A DNA stretch of 64,000 nucleotides from Arthrospira sp. PCC 9108. Lineage in GTDB: Bacteria > Cyanobacteriota > Cyanobacteriia > Cyanobacteriales > Microcoleaceae. Under the pieces are notes generated by a model. The model saw only the letters and a program-made list of their open reading frames with translations. It was not told where the DNA came from and ran no database searches. Positions 43,632 through 52,794 of this stretch are shown piece after piece. Position 1 is the first letter of the stretch. Each line of letters opens with the position of its first letter. Location of the stretch: positions 2,139,501 to 2,203,500 of the forward strand of contig CP066886.1 in NCBI GenBank assembly GCA_016745315.1, read 5' to 3'. A program made the position numbers and the translations under genes.

Positions 43632-43994
43632 ATGAAACTTACTCGTAACGATTCCCGTCAGCGCCGTCACCGTCGAGTTCGGCGCAAAGTCCTAGGAACT
43701 TCAGAGCGTCCTAGATTGGCTGTGTTTCGCTCTCACAAGCACATCTATGTGCAGGTGATTGACGATAGCCAGCAACATACCTTAGTAGCCGCCTCTACCT
43801 TAGACCCCGAAATAACTGCTGACTTGAAAACCGGGGCCACCTGTGATGCTTCTGTTAAAGTTGGTCAACTAATCGCTCAACGCTCCTTATCCAAAGGAAT
43901 TGAGCGCGTCGTCTTTGACCGGGGAGGTTACATCTATCATGGCCGCGTTAAAGCCTTGGCAGACGCAGCTAGAGAGGCCGGGTTAGAATTTTAA
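43632..43994 (+). CDS. rplR: 50S ribosomal protein L18
   Basis: A 120-residue 5S rRNA-binding protein. Features: RRHRRVRRKVLGTSERPRLAVFRSHKHIYVQVIDD and VVFDRGGYIYHGRVKALADAAREAGLEF. It starts 3 bp after the end of the repaired rplF frame. Confidence 0.97.
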   Translation: MKLTRNDSRQRRHRRVRRKVLGTSERPRLAVFRSHKHIYVQVIDDSQQHTLVAASTLDPEITADLKTGATCDASVKVGQLIAQRSLSKGIERVVFDRGGYIYHGRVKALADAAREAGLEF

Positions 43995-44044
43995 TAAGCT
44001 GACGGGCAATTTATAATTGCCCTTAACAATCAGGAACTAAAAGT

Positions 44045-44575
44045 ATGGCAGAACAGCAACGTCGGAAAAAAAATACTCGCACCAAAGAAAAAGAATCCGA
44101 ATGGCAAGAACGGGTCGTTCAAATTCGCCGTGTAACTAAAGTAGTTAAAGGCGGTAAAAAACTGAGCTTCCGTGCCATTGTTATCGTTGGTAACGAAAAA
44201 GGTCAGGTTGGTGTCGGTGTCGGAAAAGCAGCAGATGTTATCGGAGCCGTTAAAAAAGGTGTCGCCGATGGCCGCAAAAATGTCGTCGAGATTCCCCTAA
44301 CCAAATCTAACTCTCTACCTCACCCCGCCAATGGTGTGGGAGGTGGCGCTCAAGTTATTGTTAGACCTGCGGCCCCAGGTACAGGGGTAATCGCTGGGGG
44401 AGCTGTCCGCACCGTGCTAGAACTAGCCGGGGTTAAAAACGTTCTAGCTAAACAGCTAGGCTCTAGTAATCCCCTTAATAACGCCCGCGCCACCATTAAC
44501 GCTTTATCAGGATTGCGGACTCTATCCGATGTGGCCAAAGAACGGGGTATCCCCATCGAACAGCTTTATGCTTAA
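44045..44575 (+). CDS. rpsE: 30S ribosomal protein S5
   Basis: A 176-residue S5. The dsRNA-binding-like N-terminal domain has WQERVVQIRRVTKVVKGGKKLSFRAIVIVG, and GVGVGKAADVIGAVKKG follows. The C-terminal domain has AGGAVRTVLELAGVKNVLAKQLGSSNPLN. The acidic/basic N-terminal extension of about 20 residues is usual in cyanobacteria. rpmD (L30) does not follow. Confidence 0.97.
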   Translation: MAEQQRRKKNTRTKEKESEWQERVVQIRRVTKVVKGGKKLSFRAIVIVGNEKGQVGVGVGKAADVIGAVKKGVADGRKNVVEIPLTKSNSLPHPANGVGGGAQVIVRPAAPGTGVIAGGAVRTVLELAGVKNVLAKQLGSSNPLNNARATINALSGLRTLSDVAKERGIPIEQLYA

Positions 44576-44652
44576 TCTGAATTGGACTATCGGGGCAATT
44601 CCTAAATTGCCTCTCACTGATAACCCATTAATTACACTGCACTGAGACAACC

Positions 44653-45123
44653 ATGAGATTACAAGATGCCAAGCCCAAAGCTGGCTCCCAAAAACGTCGC
44701 CGTCGCCTTGGTCGTGGGGTTTCTGCCGGACAAGGTGCTAGTTGTGGAAAAGGAATGCGTGGTCAAAAATCGCGTTCCGGTGGCAGCACCCGACCCGGAT
44801 TTGAAGGAGGTCAAAACCCCCTCTATCGACGACTACCTAAATTAAAAAGCTTTCCTCTGATCAACCGAAAACAGTACACTACCATTAATGTGGGTCGTCT
44901 GGATTCTCTGAGTGCCAACAGCGAAGTAACTCTATCCTCTCTAATTGCGGCCGGAATTATTACCACTGACCGTGGACCGCTCAAGATTTTGGGAGATGGA
45001 GAACTAAATGTGGCACTTCAGGTTAAAGCAGCAGCCTTCACCCAAAGCGCTCGATCTAAAATTGAAGCAGCCGGGGGAAGTTGTGAAGTCTTAGGAGCCA
45101 GAAACACCAGCCCGGAAGGTTAA
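44653..45123 (+). CDS. rplO: 50S ribosomal protein L15
   Basis: A 156-residue L15 with the Gly/Arg-rich N-terminus RRRRLGRGVSAGQGASCGKGMRGQKSRSG and the globular part YTTINVGRLDSL to the C-terminus. L15 bridges rRNA domains late in 50S assembly. secY follows 52 bp downstream, the standard arrangement. Confidence 0.97.
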   Translation: MRLQDAKPKAGSQKRRRRLGRGVSAGQGASCGKGMRGQKSRSGGSTRPGFEGGQNPLYRRLPKLKSFPLINRKQYTTINVGRLDSLSANSEVTLSSLIAAGIITTDRGPLKILGDGELNVALQVKAAAFTQSARSKIEAAGGSCEVLGARNTSPEG

Positions 45124-45175
45124 GCATTAGCTTGCTCTGTACATTCCCAATAGTGTTTTCAAGAGGTAGTCCTTC

Positions 45176-46492
45176 ATGGTCGTCAGTCGAGAAAAAACGC
45201 CAACTGCACAGGAAACATTTATGCAGATGGCTCAGGCTGCTGGTTTACGGGGTCGTATTCTCGTAACCATTGGTCTGCTTATTCTAGTCCGTTTGGGCGT
45301 GTTCCTGCCTATCCCAGGCATTGATCGGCAAGCATTTAGCCAAAACATTCAAAACACCCCCTTTATCGGTTTTCTGGACCTATTTTCCGGGGGTGGATTT
45401 TCAGCCCTGGGTATTTTTGCCCTGGGAATTCTACCCTATATTAACGCCTCCATTATCATGCAATTGATGACGGCGGCTCTCCCCACTTTAGAAGATTTGC
45501 AAAAAAACGAAGGGGAAGCCGGACGGCGGAAAATATCCCAAATTACCCGCTATGTGGCTTTGGGGTGGGCGATATTGCAAAGTATTGGTATTGCCATTTG
45601 GGTCAGTCCCTTTGCTCAAAATCCCAATCAACCACAGTTCATAGTTATGGCTGAAGTAGTCCTGGCTCTAGCCGCTGGGTCTATGTTTGTCATGTGGGTA
45701 TCGGAACTGATTACAGAACGGGGTATCGGTAATGGCGCTTCCCTGCTCATTTTTATCAACATTGTGGCAGTTCTACCCCAATCCTTGGGCAGTACCATTG
45801 AATTGGCTCAAAGTGGTGATAGCGCTATTGTAGGACGAGTTGTGATCTTGTTATTGATTTTCCTAGCCATGATTGTTGGGATTGTTTTTGTACAAGAGGG
45901 AACCCGTCGTATTCCTATTGTTTCGGCTCGCCGCCAAGTGGGTCGCAAACTCTATCGCGAAAAAAGTAGCTATCTGCCTTTGCGTCTAAATCAAGGCGGG
46001 GTGATGCCGATTATCTTTGCTTCGGCAGTTTTGATTCTTCCGGCTTCTATCTCCCAGTTTGCTAATAATCCGATTCTGGTACAAATTTCTACTTATCTGA
46101 GTCCCGGAGGACCTGCTCCTTGGGTCTATATTGCCTTTTACTTGCTGATGATTCTGTTCTTTAGCTATTTCTACGCTTCTTTAATTATGAATCCCGTAGA
46201 TATGGCTCAGAACTTGAAGAAAATGGGAGCTAGTATCCCCGGAATTCGTCCAGGTCGCGCCACCAGTGAGTATATTGAGCGGGTTCTGAATCGCTTAACC
46301 TTTTTGGGAGCGGTTTTCTTGGGTTTAGTAGCAATTATTCCTACTGTCGTGGAAAGCGCTACCAGAGTTCCTACTTTCCGAGGCTTTGGTGCTACTTCTC
46401 TACTGATTCTGGTTGGGGTTGCTATTGATACCGCCAAGCAGGTTCAGACCTATGTAATTTCTCAAAGATATGAAGGGATGGTGAAAAAATAA
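45176..46492 (+). CDS. secY: preprotein translocase subunit SecY
   Basis: A 438-residue integral membrane protein with ten TM helices, forming the Sec channel for export and for thylakoid and plasma-membrane insertion. Recognisable parts: LGVFLPIPGIDRQAF, the plug-region SGGGFSALGIFALGILPYINASIIMQL, the cytosolic loop VQEGTRRIPIVSARRQVG, and GIRPGRATSEYIERVLNRLTFLGA. The stop overlaps adk by one base. Confidence 0.97.
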   Translation: MVVSREKTPTAQETFMQMAQAAGLRGRILVTIGLLILVRLGVFLPIPGIDRQAFSQNIQNTPFIGFLDLFSGGGFSALGIFALGILPYINASIIMQLMTAALPTLEDLQKNEGEAGRRKISQITRYVALGWAILQSIGIAIWVSPFAQNPNQPQFIVMAEVVLALAAGSMFVMWVSELITERGIGNGASLLIFINIVAVLPQSLGSTIELAQSGDSAIVGRVVILLLIFLAMIVGIVFVQEGTRRIPIVSARRQVGRKLYREKSSYLPLRLNQGGVMPIIFASAVLILPASISQFANNPILVQISTYLSPGGPAPWVYIAFYLLMILFFSYFYASLIMNPVDMAQNLKKMGASIPGIRPGRATSEYIERVLNRLTFLGAVFLGLVAIIPTVVESATRVPTFRGFGATSLLILVGVAIDTAKQVQTYVISQRYEGMVKK

Positions 46493-47070
46493 TGCGGGAA
46501 TTGATTTTTTTGGGGCCGCCTGGTTCGGGAAAGGGAACCCAAGCGGCTCGTATGGCTCAGATTATGAAAATTCCTCACATTTCTACTGGAGAGATTTTGA
46601 GGGATCATGTCTCTAAGCAAACTACCCTAGGTCAACAGGCTAAAACCTATATGGATCTGGGTGATTTGGTTCCGGATCAACTGATTTTGGATATGGTCAC
46701 TCATCGCTTATCAGAGCCTGATGCTGAAACGGGTTGGATTCTCGATGGGTTCCCTCGTAATGTCAGCCAGGCTCAGTTTGTCCAAGAGCATTTGTTGGCG
46801 GTTGATGAGAAAACGGGCAAAATTCCAGATAAAGATCACGTCTGGGTCATTAACTTAGAGGTTCCAGATGATGTCATCCTGAAACGATTGCTGGTGCGGG
46901 GTCGTGAAGATGACCATGAAGAAACGATTCTGCATCGCCTTCAGGTTTATCGGGAACAGACGGCTCCGTTGATTGAATTTTACAGCAGCCGTAACCAACT
47001 GCATCATATCAATGGCGATCGCTCTATGGAAGAAGTAACCGATAGTTTAAAAGAGGTAATTACCAGCTAA
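46492..47070 (+). CDS. adk: adenylate kinase
   Basis: A 192-residue enzyme that equilibrates AMP, ADP and ATP. P-loop: LIFLGPPGSGKGTQAARMA. AMP-binding: HISTGEILRDHV and GWILDGFPRNVSQA. The short-lid form is seen (no Zn-type insert), as in chloroplast and cyanobacterial adenylate kinases. It overlaps secY by one base (TAATG), so translation is coupled. Confidence 0.97.
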   Translation: MRELIFLGPPGSGKGTQAARMAQIMKIPHISTGEILRDHVSKQTTLGQQAKTYMDLGDLVPDQLILDMVTHRLSEPDAETGWILDGFPRNVSQAQFVQEHLLAVDEKTGKIPDKDHVWVINLEVPDDVILKRLLVRGREDDHEETILHRLQVYREQTAPLIEFYSSRNQLHHINGDRSMEEVTDSLKEVITS

Positions 47071-47291
47071 TTATTGGCATGGAGAATCCAGGTTCACCAA
47101 TCTGGGAACAAAATCTCCCCCCGGCGGTTCTCATCCTGGCTTAGTCATTTGTGTTGATTTCATAGATGATTACCAGATTTTGATAAGATATGTTAACACG
47201 CTCAGGCCCATGCCCGGACGCAATTCTACCTGGTTGGATGATTTTAGTCGCCTACTGGGGGGTTTATTTACCGAATTGAGGAACTAACAGT

Positions 47292-47516
47292 TTGTCTAAA
47301 CAAGACTTAATAGAAATGGAAGGAACTGTGACCGAGTCCCTTCCCAACGCCATGTTTAGAGTCGATCTTGACAATGGTTTTAATGTACTAGCACACATTT
47401 CGGGTAAAATCCGGCGCAACTACATTAAAATTCTACCGGGCGATCGCGTCAAGGTAGAATTAACCCCCTACGATCTCAGCAAAGGTCGGATCACCTATCG
47501 ACTAAAAAAGAAATAG
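47292..47516 (+). CDS. infA: translation initiation factor IF-1
   Basis: A 74-residue OB-fold protein from a TTG start (SKQDLIEMEGTVTESLPNAMF), with GAGG about 10 nt upstream. Conserved VDLDNGFNVLAHISGKIRRNYIKILPGDRVKVELTPYDLSKGRITYRLKKK-type sequence covers the whole length (split here at the usual loops). IF-1 blocks the A site in initiation. The 221-bp gap after adk contains no gene and may hold its own promoter. Confidence 0.95.
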   Translation: MSKQDLIEMEGTVTESLPNAMFRVDLDNGFNVLAHISGKIRRNYIKILPGDRVKVELTPYDLSKGRITYRLKKK

Positions 47517-48018
47517 GTTCCTCTCATCGCTGAATCGCTCCAGGTTGATTTACCTCAATCCTGGCTGAAAATTTTTAGCCTGTGGTATAATTAAGAATTT
47601 GTTGTAAACTACTATTAGTAGTTAGTGTCGTTCTATATAGCGTCAGCACCCCCCTGTAAAAATATGACTGTTGAACAGCCATGTTTCCGGGGAACTAAGT
47701 TATGGACAATAGTTGAATTTCCTAGGGTATAGGGGGGTCGCTAATCTCAAGCACTCAAACCAAAGAGTTAAAAATCAACAACGGGACTACCTGGGCGTAG
47801 GGCGTAGTTGTCAAATAATACTCTGGGGAAAGTACCGCCGACCAGTAACACCATAGTAGCAAACTAACTTTGTGCTGAAAAAAGCCTACATCAGGCTAAC
47901 GATAGAAAGATACAGCACCTCTGTCTTTCTTTCCGCGTAGGGCTAGAGCAATTCATGATCCATAAAATTGTAATCGGCCAGCTAAATCTAGTGGTTTCCA
48001 AACTCCCATGAGGTTGAC
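47517..48018 (+). promoter_or_regulatory. 502-bp leader upstream of rpmJ with extended -10 promoter
   Basis: TGGTATAAT at 47583-47591 is an extended -10 promoter. ACCCCCCT (47648-47655) and AGGGGGGT (47731-47738) are perfectly complementary and would close a loop of about 75 nt. GGCTGAAAATTTTTAGCC just before the promoter could end infA transcription. No ORF stands out. The rpmJ-rpsM-rpsK-rpoA part probably has its own transcription start. Confidence 0.45.
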
Positions 48019-48132
48019 ATGAAAGTTAGAGCATCAGTGAAGAAAATTTGTGAAAAATGTCGCGTCATTCGCCGTCGAGGGCGGGTGATGGTGATTTGCT
48101 CGAATCCCAAACATAAGCAAAGACAAGGATAG
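48019..48132 (+). CDS. rpmJ: 50S ribosomal protein L36
   Basis: A 37-residue zinc-ribbon protein, too short for the longer-ORF scan: MKVRASVKKICEKCRVIRRR then GRVMVICSNPKHKQRQG. The C-x2-C ... C-x4-H set (CEKC, CSNPKH) is intact, so this is the zinc-binding form. It lies between infA and rpsM as in other bacteria. Confidence 0.96.
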   Translation: MKVRASVKKICEKCRVIRRRGRVMVICSNPKHKQRQG

Positions 48133-48151
48133 TTAGGATGAGGGTAGTAAA

Positions 48152-48215
48152 GCGCGTCAGATAGCCATAATGACGCATATTCAATTATTATTGATTCTTC
48201 TGGCGCACCCTACCC
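48152..48215. repeat. degenerate GGTGCGTCA-type palindrome between rpmJ and rpsM
   Basis: The right end TGGCGCACCCTACCC (48201-48215) matches the array units' right arm with one change; the left GCGCGTCAG near 48152 is weaker, but GGGTAG (starting 48143) pairs with CTACCC. An old member of the dispersed family inside the ribosomal cluster. Positions of the left arm are approximate. Confidence 0.5.
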
Positions 48216-48418
48216 ATCTTAACTGTTGATGTCTATTGTACACAGACCGGTAAAAAAGGAAAGTAGCGGGAAACCTAAATCAAGTATCCCGTGAACCCAA
48301 GCCAGTGATACCCTCGTCAAAGGAAGTTAATGACTGTTATTATGACCGATCACGGCAGCTCAGTCACTAAGCACTGTAATTAATTTTGGCACAGCACGAT
48401 TATTAGGGAGAAAAAAAC

Positions 48419-48802
48419 GTGGCACGGATAGCCGGAGTAGACCTTCCACGCGATAAGCGTGTCGAGATTGGTCTGACCTATATCTATGGAATTGGATTAT
48501 CTCGGTCCAAAGAAATCTTAGCGGAGACAGGTGTCAACCCCGACACCCGAGTTAAGGATTTGAGTGATGCGGACGTAGCAGCTTTACGTTCTGTAATCCA
48601 AACCAACTACCAAGTAGAAGGAGACCTGCGACGCTTAGAAGCGATGAGCATTAAGCGTTTGATGGATATTGGTACTTATCGTGGTCGTCGTCACCGAATG
48701 GGATTACCGGTTCGGGGTCAGCGGACTAGAACTAATGCCAGAACCAGGCGTGGAGTTCGCCGAACTGTAGCAGGTAAGAAAAAAGCTGCCTCCAAGAAAT
48801 AG
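48419..48802 (+). CDS. rpsM: 30S ribosomal protein S13
   Basis: A 127-residue S13 with GTG start (MARIAGVDLPRDKRVEIGLTYIYGIG). GGAG precedes the start. The basic C-terminal part RGRRHRMGLPVRGQRTRTNARTRRG contacts tRNA in the P site. It ends GKKKAASKK. Confidence 0.97.
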   Translation: MARIAGVDLPRDKRVEIGLTYIYGIGLSRSKEILAETGVNPDTRVKDLSDADVAALRSVIQTNYQVEGDLRRLEAMSIKRLMDIGTYRGRRHRMGLPVRGQRTRTNARTRRGVRRTVAGKKKAASKK

Positions 48803-48891
48803 TATATGGAGAGGCTTTGCACGGGCCAACTGTATTAATCAATTATTCAGTAGGCAGTTAATCAACTCAATAGGTCGTTAAAGAGACAACT

Positions 48892-49284
48892 ATGGCGCGA
48901 CAAACTAAAAAAACTGGACCCAAAAAGCAAAAACGGAATGTCCCCAACGGGGTGGCTTACATTCAGTCTACGTTCAACAACACGATTGTTAGTATTACGG
49001 ATCAAAACGGGGAAGTAATATCTTGGGCCTCGGCCGGGTCTACAGGATTTAAGGGAGCCAAAAAAGGAACTCCCTTTGCAGCCCAAACGGCGGCTGAAAG
49101 TGCTGGCCGTCGAGCGTCCGACCAAGGTATGCGGCAAATTGAAGTAATGGTCAGCGGCCCTGGATCAGGTCGAGAAACAGCAATTAGAGCATTGCAGGGA
49201 GCGGGACTAGAAATTACTCTAATTCGTGATGTCACCCCAATTCCTCACAATGGTTGTCGTCCCCCCAAACGTCGTAGGGTGTAA
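48892..49284 (+). CDS. rpsK: 30S ribosomal protein S11
   Basis: A 130-residue S11. Hallmarks: GVAYIQSTFNNTIVSITD, ASAGSTGFKGAKKGTPFAAQ and the end DVTPIPHNGCRPPKRRRV. The Asn-Gly in PHNGC is the site of isoaspartate formation known for S11. rpsD does not follow; rpoA comes next. Confidence 0.97.
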   Translation: MARQTKKTGPKKQKRNVPNGVAYIQSTFNNTIVSITDQNGEVISWASAGSTGFKGAKKGTPFAAQTAAESAGRRASDQGMRQIEVMVSGPGSGRETAIRALQGAGLEITLIRDVTPIPHNGCRPPKRRRV

Positions 49285-49424
49285 AAAAGCCTGGTGGCGT
49301 GCGCCCAAACTAAAGCCGTAACAGGTTTGGAAAAATGAGAAGTTACATCCCCGATACTTTTCATTTTTCATTGGTAATGGGTTAGGTCTAATTTTTGGGG
49401 TAAGAGTCGAACGGAGGTCAATCG

Positions 49425-50369
49425 GTGGCGCAGTTTAAGATTGAGTGTATTGAATCCAATATAAGCACTGACCGTAGTCAGTATGGCAAATTTGTCCTGG
49501 GACCGTTAGATCGTGGCCAGGGAATAACCGTTGGAAATGCACTAAGGCGGGTGCTGCTGTCAAATTTAGAAGGGACTGCCATTACGGCGGTCAGAATTGC
49601 TGGGGTTAACCACGAATTTGCAACGATTGATGGGGCTCGGGAAGATGTCCTAGAGATCATGCTGAATTTGAAAGAAGCAGTTCTCAAAAGCCATACCCAT
49701 CAGAAGCAAATTGGCCGTCTCTTGGTGCAAGGTCCAGCAACCGTAACAGTCGGCCATTTCGATTTACCCTCGGAAGTGGAGGTAGTCGATAAAAATCAAT
49801 ATATTGCTACCTTATCCCCGGGGGCAACTCTGGAGATGGAATGTCAGATTGAAAAGGGGACAGGGTATCGAGCGGTTGATAGACATCGGGATGATTCTGC
49901 GGCTTTGGATTTTCTCCAAATTGATGCAATTTTCATGCCGGTGCGGAAGGTAAACTACACTGTAGAAGATGCCCGCGATGGCGGATCTTTAGAGAAAGAT
50001 CGGCTAACGTTGGAAATCTGGACCAGTGGTAGTTTGACTCCCCAAGAAGCTATCAGTCAAGCGGCGGCGATTTTGGTGGACCTATTCGGTGCCCTGAAAG
50101 ATATCAACCTAGAATCAATTACGAGCGATCAAAGGGATGATATCGATCCTACCAGCCAGATCCCCATTGAGGAGCTACAACTTTCGGTTAGGGCTTATAA
50201 CTGCCTCAAACGAGCGCAAATCAACTCGGTGGCGGACTTACGAGATTATACGGAGGAAGATCTCCTAGAGATCAAAAATTTCGGTCAAAAGTCTGCTGAA
50301 GAGGTGATCGAAGCTCTCCAAAATCGCCTAGGAATTACTTTACCTAAAGAGCGAGCTGCTAAATCTTGA
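49425..50369 (+). CDS. rpoA: RNA polymerase alpha subunit
   Basis: A 314-residue alpha subunit with GTG start (MAQFKIECIESNISTDRS). The N-terminal assembly domain (about 1-230) includes GQGITVGNALRRVLLSNLEGTAI. The C-terminal DNA-binding domain (about 245-314) has IEELQLSVRAYNCLKRAQINSVADL and LEIKNFGQKSAEEVIEALQ, which touches UP elements and regulators. Normal length. Confidence 0.98.
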   Translation: MAQFKIECIESNISTDRSQYGKFVLGPLDRGQGITVGNALRRVLLSNLEGTAITAVRIAGVNHEFATIDGAREDVLEIMLNLKEAVLKSHTHQKQIGRLLVQGPATVTVGHFDLPSEVEVVDKNQYIATLSPGATLEMECQIEKGTGYRAVDRHRDDSAALDFLQIDAIFMPVRKVNYTVEDARDGGSLEKDRLTLEIWTSGSLTPQEAISQAAAILVDLFGALKDINLESITSDQRDDIDPTSQIPIEELQLSVRAYNCLKRAQINSVADLRDYTEEDLLEIKNFGQKSAEEVIEALQNRLGITLPKERAAKS

Positions 50370-50472
50370 GGCTGGTAGTGCCATAGAGGCTCACGGCTCG
50401 GGGTGAGTTGTGAATACCTGTTTATGGCTGGTTTCGGAACTAAATCTAAGTAACTTATCTAAATAATTTGTC

Positions 50473-50823
50473 ATGCGTCATCGTTGTCGTATTCATCAAC
50501 TTGGTAAACCTGCGGACCAGCGAAAAGCTCTTTTGCGATCGCTGACTACTGAACTCATCCGTCACGGTCGGGTAACTACGACTAAAGCACGAGCTAAAGC
50601 TGTGCGCTCTGAAGTAGAACGGATGATTACTCTGGCCAAAGATGGCTCCCTAGCCTCTCGCCGCCAAGCGATGGGCTATATCTATGACAAACAACTGGTT
50701 CATGCGTTGTTTGAAGGAGCAGCCCAGCGCTATGGCTCCCGTAAAGGGGGATATACTCGCATTGTGCGAACGGTTCCTCGCCGGGGAGATAACTCGGAAA
50801 TGGCAATCATTGAGCTGGTTTAG
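50473..50823 (+). CDS. rplQ: 50S ribosomal protein L17
   Basis: A 116-residue L17 (MRHRCRIHQLGKPADQRKALLRSLTTELIRHGRVTTT-type start) ending TVPRRGDNSEMAIIELV. It partly surrounds the tunnel exit. Fully conventional. Confidence 0.97.
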   Translation: MRHRCRIHQLGKPADQRKALLRSLTTELIRHGRVTTTKARAKAVRSEVERMITLAKDGSLASRRQAMGYIYDKQLVHALFEGAAQRYGSRKGGYTRIVRTVPRRGDNSEMAIIELV

Positions 50824-50879
50824 AGCGATTGTCAGGGAGTTGGGGACGGGAGCTGAACTCAAGGGAAGGCGGATTGTCG

Positions 50880-51716
50880 ATGACTGATAAACAGCGCATT
50901 GCTCTGATTATCCAATACGATGGAACCCACTTCCACGGATGGCAGCGTCAACCCAATCAGCGCACGGTTCAGGAGGACATAGAAACAGCTATTAGCAAGG
51001 TGTTAAAGCAGGAGCGTGTCCCCCTCCATGCAGCAGGCCGGACGGACTCTGGAGTTCATGCAGCAGCGCAGGTGGCTCATTTTGATGCCCCAGCCCATAT
51101 TCCTGCCTATCGGTGGGCAACTATTCTCAATGGCCGATTGCCGGCAGATGTGCTGATTAGGGCATCTGCTCCTGTGCCCAGCGATTGGCACGCCAGGTTT
51201 GACGCTCAATGGCGACGCTATCGCTATAGCCTGTACACGGATGCTCGACCTAACTTGTTTATCCGTGAGTTTACCTGGCACTACTATCATCAGCGTTTGG
51301 ATGAAAGCCTAATGTTGGCAGCTCTTAAACCATTACTGGGCTATCACCATTTATCAGCATTCCAACGAGCTGGTTCTAGTCGCCCCCATGCTTGGGTGGA
51401 TGTCCAGGATGTGGAATGTTGGCGGAGCGAAGCATTTATTCATATTGAAGTTCAAGCGAGCGGATTTCTGTATGGAATGATGCGATTACTGGTGGGGCTG
51501 CTGGTACAGGTGGGGGCTAAGGAGCGATCGCTAGAAAACTTCCAAGATATCTGGGTCAACGAACGTCGGGAAATTGTCAAATCGGCAGCCCCTCCCCAGG
51601 GGTTATGCCTGCTACGGGTAGGCTATCCGAATTTCCCCTTTACTCCTGATATCTGGTTCGATACTTTTCCTAAATTTATCCTAGGAAAAACTGAACCACA
51701 ATCACCATTAACTTAG
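50880..51716 (+). CDS. truA: tRNA pseudouridine(38-40) synthase TruA
   Basis: A 278-residue enzyme that makes pseudouridine at positions 38-40 of tRNA anticodon arms. Start at 50880 (MTDKQRIALIIQYDGTHFHGWQRQPNQRTVQ). The catalytic Asp is in HAAGRTDSGVHAAAQVAHFD. RVEVQASGFLYGMMR-like sequence appears as HIEVQASGFLYGMMRLLVGLL. An upstream in-frame start in the rplQ spacer is less likely. Confidence 0.95.
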   Translation: MTDKQRIALIIQYDGTHFHGWQRQPNQRTVQEDIETAISKVLKQERVPLHAAGRTDSGVHAAAQVAHFDAPAHIPAYRWATILNGRLPADVLIRASAPVPSDWHARFDAQWRRYRYSLYTDARPNLFIREFTWHYYHQRLDESLMLAALKPLLGYHHLSAFQRAGSSRPHAWVDVQDVECWRSEAFIHIEVQASGFLYGMMRLLVGLLVQVGAKERSLENFQDIWVNERREIVKSAAPPQGLCLLRVGYPNFPFTPDIWFDTFPKFILGKTEPQSPLT

Positions 51717-51731
51717 GAGAACTGCAAGATC

Positions 51732-52190
51732 ATGATGACTAAAACCTATCTGCCGCCGGTTGACTCCATTGAACGCAAATGGTACGTCATTGACGCGGCG
51801 GATCAAAGACTGGGCCGCCTGGCTACGGAAATTGCTCAAATCATTCGTGGCAAAAATAAACCCACTTACACCCCCCACATGGATACAGGGGATTTTGTGA
51901 TCGTGGTTAACGCTGACAAAGTGGCAGTAACTGGCAAAAAAGGGGAGCAAAAAATCTATCGTCGCCACTCGGGTAGACCGGGAGGGATGAAGACAGAGAC
52001 TTTTGATCAACTGCAAAGCCGAGTCCCGGAACGAATTATTGAGAAAGCAGTTAAGGGAATGCTTCCCAAAAATGCGTTGGGCCGTCAACTATTTACAAAG
52101 CTAAAAGTTTATTCGGGTCCAACTCATCCGCATCAGGCCCAAGAACCTGAAGTGCTGAAAATTGACACAATTCCGACAGGAGGTAAATAA
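51732..52190 (+). CDS. rplM: 50S ribosomal protein L13
   Basis: A 152-residue L13. TAGGAGA precedes MMTKTYLPPVDSIERKWYVIDA. Conserved: GRLATEIAQIIRGKNKPTYTPHMDTGDFVIVVNADK and GMLPKNALGRQLFTKLKVY. The second Met (51735) could also start. Its stop overlaps the rpsI start by one base. Confidence 0.96.
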   Translation: MMTKTYLPPVDSIERKWYVIDAADQRLGRLATEIAQIIRGKNKPTYTPHMDTGDFVIVVNADKVAVTGKKGEQKIYRRHSGRPGGMKTETFDQLQSRVPERIIEKAVKGMLPKNALGRQLFTKLKVYSGPTHPHQAQEPEVLKIDTIPTGGK

Positions 52191-52600
52191 TGCAGGCTAT
52201 AGATACAGGTAAAGCAGTTTACTGGGGTACGGGTCGCCGGAAATCAGCGATCGCTCGTGTGCGTTTAGTTCCGGGCAGTGGCCAGGTAATTATTAATGGT
52301 CGCGAGGGCGAATTGTATCTGCAATTTAACAGCAGCTATCTTTCGGCGACTAAAGCACCTTTAGAAACTTTAGGGCTAGAAAATGATTACGATGTTCTGG
52401 TAAATGTCCAAGGTGGCGGTCTGACAGGTCAAGCTGAGTCGATCCGCTTAGGGGTGGCTCGTGCTTTATGCGAGTTAAGTCCTGATAATCGGCAACCACT
52501 GAAAGCAGAAGGCTATCTAACCCGTGATCCTCGTGCTAAAGAGCGGAAAAAATACGGTCTGCGGAAGGCTCGTAAAGCTCCCCAATACTCGAAACGCTAG
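52190..52600 (+). CDS. rpsI: 30S ribosomal protein S9
   Basis: A 136-residue S9, coupled to rplM through a TAATG overlap, with GGAGG upstream. Conserved YWGTGRRKSAIARVRLVPGSG and the C-terminal tail KKYGLRKARKAPQYSKR whose last Arg contacts P-site tRNA. Confidence 0.97.
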   Translation: MQAIDTGKAVYWGTGRRKSAIARVRLVPGSGQVIINGREGELYLQFNSSYLSATKAPLETLGLENDYDVLVNVQGGGLTGQAESIRLGVARALCELSPDNRQPLKAEGYLTRDPRAKERKKYGLRKARKAPQYSKR

Positions 52601-52666
52601 AGAGTTTTGGCTATCAATCCACCCTCTAAGCGATCGTGTAAACTATCCTAGACAGGGGGTGGTACT

Positions 52667-52762
52667 ATGGCCAATACCCAGGTGAGTGCAGAATCTCAAT
52701 TGATTAGATTTTGTGACTCGGCTTGTCCGGAGCCAATTATGGCTATAATAGAAAGAAAGTAA
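52667..52762 (+). CDS. possible 31-codon small ORF upstream of rpmE
   Basis: MANTQVSAESQLIRFCDSAC then PEPIMAIIERK. A G-rich GGGGGTGG precedes the ATG by a few bases. A TATAAT (52744-52749) inside its end may be the rpmE promoter. No family recognised; chance is quite possible. Confidence 0.22.
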   Translation: MANTQVSAESQLIRFCDSACPEPIMAIIERK

Positions 52763-52794
52763 AATTTGTTGATTTTGACTTGGTAGCTTAAACC

